This document shows, in pieces, positions 56,555 to 64,000 of a stretch of DNA of 64,000 bases. Numbering within the stretch: position 1 is the stretch's first letter; each line of letters starts with the position of its first letter. The notes below the pieces were generated by a model. The model was not told the origin of the DNA, searched no databases, and was given only the letters and a program-made list of their open reading frames with translations. Both the position numbers and the translations under genes were made by a program. The stretch spans positions 1,396,376-1,460,375 of the forward strand of contig JANPYM010000006.1 in NCBI GenBank assembly GCA_025890175.1, read 5' to 3'. Origin of the DNA: Ciborinia camelliae (Eukaryota > Ascomycota > Leotiomycetes > Helotiales > Sclerotiniaceae).

Positions 56555-57322
56555 TCAGGAGATATTTTCTAGGTGGTATTTTTGGGTGGATTTTAGGGCG
56601 AAGGTGCTAAGTTGTTCGGTTATTATGGGGATACCATTGGGGCCAAGAAATGTTGGGGTGGTGGGTTCCCTTTGGGTATTTGGGAGGATAGGGGAGTGAA
56701 TGGAAAGGGGAAAGAGGAACTTGGACTTACTTACAAGACACATACGCCTGACATGGATTATGCTTCCACAGATCGTGTAGATTACCATGCCCTCCAATAA
56801 TAGGGAATCTTAATCGCATCGACTTTTATAAGATTGCCATTTCTGAGTTTGATGTCCTCGGATTGAACTTCTTCAATGTCATATACGATAACATCGACAT
56901 TTGGTTATGTTAAGACATTTAGGTAACCAATTCCTGGAGTTACATGTCGGAATCTGACGGAGAAACTGGGCATTAGGACTTCGAGGAGATATTTGTCATA
57001 GTTGAGGGTATCGGCCATGTAGACAAAGACGATCCATTTGGTTTCTTGTACTTCGGGGCTGCCTCGCAAGATCTAGTTCACCAATTAGACTATGCTCGAG
57101 GGAAATAATAGGAATGGTACTTACTGTCTTGAATCTCCTATTATACAAAGCTTCTTTGAATGGCTTTGAGAAACTTTGTGTATGTATAGGGAGACTTCCA
57201 TATCCGAGCCGAGAACCTAAGTTATAAGTGAGGATTGATGAACAACAGATTAAACGGATTTGGGTGCGTGCCCAGCTGAGACAGTTCAACCAACCTTCAC
57301 AGAGGATATTCTCTTCCTCCAT
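56555..57322 (-). pseudogene. Disrupted minus-strand gene, family unknown
   Basis: Starts at MEEENILCEG (57322). A first intron can be drawn to a CTTAG acceptor before SRLGYGSLPIHTQSF, a second with a GTAAGT donor after NRRFKT and a GAACTAG acceptor before ILRGSPEVQETKWIVFVYMA. The frame reads on through DTLNYDKYLLEVLMPSFSVR to a TAA at 56907-56905, then remains open in the same frame with protein-like sequence (PNVDVIVYDIEEVQSEDIKL) to 56782. A further segment (LGPNGIPIITEQLSTFALKS) lies at about 56560-56640. The alternation of good coding sequence and stops suggests decay; alternatively the first TAA is the true end of a short gene. The family was not recognised. Confidence 0.38.
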
Positions 57323-58435
57323 GACGAAGGGAATTATCAATCGCTTTTTTCACTTTTTACTTTGGGTGCCTGACGGTCAGTGTTCTACTTAGTATTTACC
57401 GTATTCTGTATATGGGCCTGTATATACCGTATTAGATCCTCAATACGCGCTACTGCTGTATGGTAGTATACTAAGTTCCTCTCCCACAGCCAGATCTCAA
57501 ACACATTACAATGTACGTACCTCCACGGGTTCTTAGTTTTGAGTCCCGGATTTGGACGTATATCATTTGCTTTTTTTCTGTTAGCCCATCTAATCCCTTT
57601 CCTCTAATTATCATTCAAGCTGGAATGCCCTAGCTTTTGAATTACATCGCCCTCGATTCCGAATTATATCCTTATAATTTTCTAAGAGGTAGTTGTAAGA
57701 GAAGAGAACAAACCCAAAAGGCCTAAAACTTGAATGCGTGAAAGATTCAAAAGCTAGAAAATTAGAATAATTCACTCGAAAAAAAGAATTCTGGGATTTT
57801 AATTGCAATTTAAATTTCACTATTTCCGTGTCTTCCCAGTGGTATTCAGTATTACCCAGATACTAAATATCTTTAGTAGTATGGAATTTAATATCACATA
57901 CATAAATATTTCTAAAAAGTGCAGTACATATCACTATACGGCCCGTATATGGAAGATTGGAAATGGTCGGTATATTCATCTCACCGTAGATAGGGACCGT
58001 ACATAGGAATCGCACATATGGATCGTACATAGGGATCGTACAAAGAGGGGACGTACGAATTAACTAGCGCTCGCTATAGTTCTTCGGCCTTCTATATAAG
58101 ATACCAACGTCATAGTAGTTTTATAGGGACTGAACTTACACTTTCAACATACACCAGGTTAATACTAACAGAAATATTATCGCAAACATTAGTTAGTGCA
58201 ACCAGATTTGACACTCAATATTCTAGCTTTCGTTCCTTTTCCCCTTTCTCTTTACTTGTACAAAAACTCTATACCTTCCCATCTTCTTCCACAGCGAAGG
58301 ATTCCACAAGGTCGATCTAAAATCACATCACTTAACAATACCAGATAAAACTTCCTCGCCTCCAACATACTTTCCTGTCATTATTACAACTCAAAAAATC
58401 ACGGGGCTGCCCCAACCATAAAATTCAGCTCAGAG
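57323..58435. other. Intergenic region before the homeodomain gene
   Basis: No gene is supported. A short degenerate repeat of GGATCGTACATAG occurs at about 57985-58055. Promoter and leader are pyrimidine-rich. Confidence 0.45.
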
Positions 58436-59428
58436 ATGCCTGCTTCTAAAGCACCGTCAGCTACTCTTCCGGTGGGTCTGCCTGGTGATAAAGAAGAAAA
58501 CCCTTCCGATCTCTCTTGTAAGTCCAGCGTCCAAAATGGTTAGCAATCCCTAGCCAGCCTTTACTAATTACTTACGGCCCCTAGCTCGTCCACAAAGCAA
58601 TACCCCAAAGTTCGTGAGAAAGTTTTTCACGCAGGTCCAAACAGATGGGTTAAATGAATTCGCAGAAAATGATCTTAGTCCTTCTAGGGATGAAATTGAG
58701 ATACTTGGGAAACAGTATCATCTGACGTATAAGCAAATTTATGTAGGTTTTACTCGAATATTTGAAACTTTGGAAGCTGGGCTAATGGTGTTATACTAGC
58801 AATGGTTCTATAATAAACGAAAAATTTCGGAAAAAGAACAAGCGAAGAAAGCACTAGAGCAAGAGGGTCTGAATCGAAAGCGATCTCAAGCATCAGCTTT
58901 AGAGCCGGCAAAAAGTGACAATAGAGGTGATGCTCAAAATAACACCTACGATGTTTCAAAGGAGGTGGTTTCATCGAAAAAGCTCAAGGTTGCCGATTTT
59001 TCAACCATTGAATCATACAATAGCAATCGAAACCATTCATTCGCTATTGACAAAGAAAAAGTGGTAAGTATAGACATTGCTTAACATACTAAAAATCATT
59101 GCTAACTCAAATCTAGGATTACTTGATTGAGATCAAAACACCTGCCTGGACTCCAATAATAGAGGAGGCATCAAATACAGAAGGTGCCTGGATCTCTGAT
59201 GAAGCCAAGAAAGAATTGATTCAGAAGTGCAACCATTTGAGTGAAAAGATTGCAGCGTCTCAAGAAAGCAAGAAAAAGCTTACAGAGCAATATATTACGC
59301 ATTTGAACACCGTTGAGAAACAGCTGAAAGTTGCTGACGAGGTTCGGAGGGAGATTGACGAAATGGAAATCAATGAATTAAAATTGATGGCTGAACTGGA
59401 TGAATCTTTGGAGTTTACAATGAAGTAG
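58436..59428 (+). CDS. Small homeodomain protein with C-terminal coiled coil, four exons, 271 aa
   Basis: Predicted nuclear DNA-binding protein. Exons are 58436-58517, 58585-58742, 58800-59063 and 59117-59428, all GT-AG. The 57-base second intron keeps the phase but contains an in-frame TAG; removing it joins LTYKQIY to QWFYNKRKIS, restoring recognition helix 3. Aligned on W48, the homeodomain (about residues 35-94) shows L16, L34, L40, I45, W48, F49, N51 and R53 at the standard positions, so the key DNA-contact Asn and Arg are kept. A basic, Ser-rich stretch follows, and residues 185-270 are a strongly helical Glu/Lys/Leu region likely to form a coiled coil and dimerise. It is small for a fungal homeodomain factor. 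No mating-type neighbours (APN2, SLA2, HMG) are visible here. Confidence 0.82.
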
Positions 59429-60852
59429 GTAACTCCGGAATATTTGTGTCGGTACAATCATGTGACTGTACATAGGGGGACTGTATGAGCTACTTGCTAC
59501 TAGCTGGTATCATCCACGTTAGTGCCTCAGCACTCGTGAAAGTAGTATTATCAATAATAGGAATCAAGTATTATCATACATACAAGATTAATGAGTACCT
59601 ACTTAGACTTTGACCACCAAATTAAAACCCACGATTTGTTTCTTGCTTGCTTTCACCTCAACCAGAAAATAAAGTGACGGATGCATTTAAAACAGAAGCT
59701 TTTCTTTATACAGGAAAGGATACTCTGGTAAATTCCCATGGGAACCTTTTTTTCAAGTTCCTGGATTATTTATATAAGCAAACTTACCAAGCAGCATTGA
59801 GAATCAAACCCGAATTCCTCCTGGCACACCAAGCAAGGTTCCATGTGCACTCTCTGTGCTAAAGATAAATTGATGACCAATTGCTTTACAATCACGACTC
59901 TGCATGAATGTAAAGTCGGTCTGGGACCTAATACAAGTCTGAATTTATAACAGGAAATTATCTGATGAGCTGTTATACTGCCAAGACTCGAGTTATTCAG
60001 AGAGTGGAACGATTGAATAGATGATTTCAAGACATTCTGGAACTTTGCCAGGCCGAATTGCGCGTCTAGTTCCGGTTCTTCGGAACAGCCCCGGAACCTT
60101 GCATCTAAACCCTTTGGGAAATATCCGCTGTAAATTATAATGGAGAAGATGCGGCTATATTTCACCATGGTAAAGTGTGTGTGGTGGAAAATGAGTGGTA
60201 AAGTGGGACAATTGCAAGGCGATCAACAATTGTACCAAAGTGGGTGTGGAGCTGGAGCTGAGCTAAGGCATTGACCATATTGCGAACAGCACGTGCTACA
60301 AAAATTGGAGGCATGTAATATGGTGGAGTACGTTACCAGCGCATGGGAAAGTGGGATATTGCATCTGGAATCTATTGATTGTCCGTTTTATTGATACTTC
60401 AACCTTCCAACCTTGGCAAACACTCCCGCCTCCAACTTGCTTTAACAGTGTATTACCCCGTCTTATCTCACCCATCTGAGCCTACCTCGGTAAGCTTCAA
60501 CCCCTTTGTAGCCTAGTTTTCTTTAACCTAATGTCAGGCAAGCCAGCTCAACAGAATATATGAAGGGATTAATCAGAGTAGTGGATAATTTACCACTTAC
60601 TTTTTGCTTGGTATTGCTAGTACTCCTAGCGATCCTCATAGTAGGGAACACTAGTGCCATCGAATAATGTTTGCGAAAATCGAAGTATGTTTGGATAGAT
60701 TGGAAAGAGCTAAGAAGGTTGGGCTGTTGAGGATCAATCGTAAAATCATATATAGTCTGGATAGATGTAAGCGACTTGGCAACCTGCTTCGACTTTTTTT
60801 CTAACTCAACTGTTGCATCTCAACATTAATTTGGGAAAGAAATAGAACCATT
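59429..60852. other. Intergenic region before the FAD oxidoreductase
   Basis: No gene is firmly supported. A plus frame at about 59815-59950 contains CTLCAKDKLMTNC but has no start or continuation. A long minus frame at 59770-60168 lacks motifs. Confidence 0.4.
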
Positions 60853-63048
60853 ATGGCTTCAAAAATGACTGCAAGTTTGGGCTTCAACCAAGATTCACGC
60901 AACACAGTTTTGCAAACAATGATGGGTATCAAAATTTTCGACCTCTTTGCGAGCCTTGTTGCGACAACTAGACAACAAATTTCAGATACCGCATATCTAA
61001 ATTCCTACAATTCACGTGGAAACACACTTCCTGAAAGTTCTGATGTTGTTGTTATTGGTGGGGGAATACACGCCTTGATATACGCTATTCACGTAAAGAG
61101 TTTGGAACTCCAGGAGAATGAAAGTGAGTCTAATCTATCATCTACCCATCAATAGGCGTGCAATTTAGCTAGTAGATGGGTATTGAGATAAACTTTATCC
61201 TATTTGGACAAATAATATCAAAGAACTAAAACGATCCAGAGAGTAATGCTGCTCATCGTCATGCACTTGCTGATTTTGACTACAGACGCAAGTACAACAA
61301 GCATGACTATTCTCGAGAAGTCATCCAGTCCAACTTACAAAATTGGAGAATCAACATTAACCGTTTTCGGGCTTTGGCTCAAGACAGTCGGTATTGATTC
61401 TCCAATGCTTTCACGTCTCTTTGGACCAAAGGATGGCTTGGCATTTTTCTACTTTTCCTCCGAAGGCGACCCAGAGAATTACACGCAGTTTGTTGCCAAC
61501 GGGCCTCCAGCAGACTTCGTACCAACCCTCCAAGTCGAAAGAAAGATCAGCGAGTTAATGCTTACACTCTATGCACAACGCCTGGGAATAACGGTTCTTC
61601 ATGGAAAGGAAGTCATCCTTGAGAAGAAAGGCGCAATGGCGGACGAGAGTGATGGGATATCCGTTCAAGTACGAGACTCTGAGACAATGATGGAGGAATC
61701 GGTGGAAGCTCGACTTGTGGTTGATGCGACTGGTCGTTTCCACCGCTTCGTGTCGAAAGAGGCACGTATAGAGCGCGTGGAAGGATTCAACTCAAATGCG
61801 TATTGGGCGTATTTTGAATGTTTAGGCGACGAAGACGATATTCCTCTGAGATATTATCAAAGTGTTAACACGAACCATATTTGTCTTCCTGAAGGGTAAG
61901 TTCTCAAACTTTTAGTTCCAACGGTAAAAGCTAATTGATTAACTTTCAGATGGGCTTGGGTCATCAGACTTCCTTCTTGGGAGGGTAGTTCTATCCCTAA
62001 TCTTACGGCCATGATCAACCACTTGCTAGATCTCAACGCGGCGAAAGCACCAGCAGATTCATATCCTTCAGTCCCAGAGCTGATTGAAAGATTTCAAGTC
62101 AAGTTTCGGTGGGTTGTTAGCATCGGTTTCGCTCTTCGTTCCGATGTTGTCTACCCAGAAAACATTTCCACTTATGGAAGCAATGAAGCTGAACAGAAAT
62201 TTAATTGGATTGTGTCCCGATACCAGAAAGTATCCGAATTGATGGAAAGGCATAAGCTCATTGAGAATCTTTATGGACCAGGAACTACGTGGTTTGTCCG
62301 TAAAAACCTCGCTTTCCGCGCGCCACGAGTTACTGGAAAGAATTGGTTGGCCATCGGAGATGCAACAGGTTTTACCAACCCGTTATACTCACCAGGCATC
62401 AATGCAAATATGAGCACCAGTATATATGCCGCTGAGATGACGAAGAAGTATCTGTCTGCCAAGAACCCATCTCTCAAGAAAGATTTATTCGAGAAATATG
62501 AAGACTTTTGCAGAGATCGTGTCCCGAACAATCAACGTATGAACGTCTTTAATTATGTGTGTATGCGATCTCCCGACCTTGGACCACTGGGACCAATCTG
62601 GCAGTATTTGTGCGGAACAGGAAACGAGAAATTCCAGAATGCAAAGAAGTTGAACCTGCGAAATGCCCACGAGCTTTTAACAACTTGGGATTGGGGATCG
62701 AATCAAGAGGAATTCATCGCTTTTAGCAAACTGGTTATCGAGATGCTTGAGGGACCACCGGACGCTAAGCTATCCCAGAAAACCATTGAAGAGGTAAAGA
62801 AACTCTCAGCAGATCACTTGAAGGTGGCCATGGCTTCTGGCAAATACAAGGGAAGGTGGGCAGGATTGTTGCGCTGGTATGATGACGACCTTAACTTTAT
62901 GGCGGATAAAACAGATAGAGATGTATTGGCCCGACGGTGTCAATCATGTGGGGAGTGGAAGATGTTGAGATCTGATTGCAGAAAATGTGTATACTGTGGC
63001 TGGGAGCATACTGTCGAGGAGAGTACAAAGATTCTTTACCGAAGCTGA
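60853..63048 (+). CDS. FAD oxidoreductase of the flavin-halogenase superfamily with zinc-ribbon-like tail, three exons, 659 aa
   Basis: Predicted flavoenzyme. Exons are 60853-61123, 61286-61895 and 61950-63048; introns are GT-AG and the frame closes. The dinucleotide-binding motif DVVVIGGGIHALIYAIH (about residue 64) has Ala in place of the last Gly of GxGxxG. KIGEST (residues 109-114) matches the GEST motif of tryptophan-halogenase-type enzymes, and AIGDATGFTNPLYSPG (428 onward) matches the second FAD motif. The halogenase WxWxIP motif is present in altered form as WAWVIR (295-300). The C terminus carries two Cys clusters, CQSCG and CRKCVYCGW, resembling a zinc ribbon, which is unusual for the family. 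The reaction cannot be fixed: halogenation, hydroxylation or another oxidation is possible. No adjacent polyketide or peptide synthase is visible within the window. Confidence 0.85.
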
Positions 63049-64000
63049 GAATGACTGAGTGCATCCTGTGGAAAGAATGTAAATAGAGTGTAAGTAGGCG
63101 AAGCAAGTCTCAACCTAGAATAATTCCAAGGTTCTAATATATGGAAGAATAATATAGCAATAGCAAGTTGATATTCAAATTGCATGGTATGGTGTGACAG
63201 GATGGCATGACAGCGTGACAGGCGTCTTCGCGAGATATTCACAGTGATTTGACAATCACGAGCAATTGATGTCATATGATAAGGCGTCCTCTTACTGTAA
63301 CCTTAACTTGTTAGGTTCTAATTTTAGCACAATCTAATTTATTTCCAAGGTAACCTAACATGAAATAGACGTGGAAGTAGAGCGGGTAGATTATAACAAG
63401 TCTGATACTCATAATTATACTGTTATCACGATTATTTCATACCTAGCATTACATTTGTTGTTTTGATCGGTTTCCTGGGCACAGCCTGAAGTATATGTAC
63501 ACTTCATAAATGAAGGTATACAGGGTATTGAGGTACAGAAAACTGATCTGCAAGTGGATTGAAAAAGATACTCCGAATTATATTAAACTACGAAAATGTA
63601 TACTTTTATGCTATTCAAAAGCATGCTAAAATGAAGCTATTCCCAATGCGTATTTCCATGCGGTTTCTGGTACCTAGTATTATATGCCATCTAACAGAAC
63701 GAAGCCCACAAAGATTGAATGAAAACCACAGATAATTTCCTCACTCCGCGAAGCAACGAGTGATGTGACCGGCAACCACCCTTTAAAATGCCTCAAATGC
63801 ATACATAGGCCAGTAACAGCATAATTAACTTATCCAAGGACACACACAGTCTTACCCCAAATCAAAATCGACCAAATACCACAGAATCTCCCCAACATTC
63901 GACACGTTTTAAATACGAACCCAGCGACTTCCTGAGACCATTTCCTATAATAGGCCCTGGAGTCAACAAATCTTCCAAGATAAACTCATATTATATCTTC
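63049..64000. other. Right-edge intergenic region
   Basis: No gene is supported up to the window end. AT-rich, with GGTTTCCTGG-like and short palindromic motifs only. Confidence 0.5.

Noticed and set aside
59770..60168. 132-codon minus-strand frame
   Set aside because: No recognisable motif, no neighbouring exon and mixed composition; likely chance.

Overview
The window looks like the nuclear genome of a filamentous ascomycete. Genes carry short GT-AG introns of about 45 to 165 bases. Intergenic stretches are AT-rich and full of simple repeats such as (AGGT)n, and the families present (sedolisin, fungal calpain, HOL1-like major facilitator, polyamine-oxidase-like and halogenase-like flavoproteins) are typical of Pezizomycotina. 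Placement in Leotiomycetes, near Botrytis and Sclerotinia, is my inference from the large unnamed gene family on the left. No database was consulted.

Left half (1692-31073): nine paralogous genes, called P1 to P9 here, of a large intracellular family of unknown function. Each has an N-terminal F-box-like or 2EXR-like segment (core resembling PLEIRxxIYxYLLxNPxLG), a WKV block, a block with LRNI and DEIP, a YAQxFER block, a LEPQY block, and a C-terminal DDMDxQYLEIREARKKL signature. P1-P4, P6, P7 and P9 lie on plus, P5 and P8 on minus. P1-P3 share an extra N-terminal helix block. Several members end in acidic or Ser-rich tails, and three tails look disrupted: P2 by a one-base slip in a 15-base repeat, P3 by a frame change, P6 by an in-frame TAG. 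P7 is split by a TAG at a position that is usually Lys in its relatives. The array holds a probable hAT-type MITE, two inverted copies of an LTR-like repeat, and a 130-bp insertion identifiable against an empty copy.

Right half: a 12-TM major facilitator (31520-33172, minus) diverges from a four-exon flavin amine oxidase of polyamine-oxidase type (35962-37763), suggesting a polyamine uptake and oxidation pair. Then come a four-exon secreted sedolisin peptidase (minus, 39624-41815), a pogo-like MITE (42412-42802), an unrecognised two-exon gene (43709-44557) and a four-exon calpain with an internally duplicated tail (45129-47775).

From 47776 to about 58400 the sequence is gene-poor. It holds two stretches of broken minus-strand coding sequence (50347-52392 and 56555-57322) and one intact Lys-rich nuclear-type protein (53755-54642). 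A four-exon homeodomain gene with a C-terminal coiled coil (58436-59428) and a three-exon FAD oxidoreductase of the flavin-halogenase superfamily with a zinc-ribbon-like tail (60853-63048) close the window. All exon borders were derived by eye from GT-AG sites, frame closure and family continuity.
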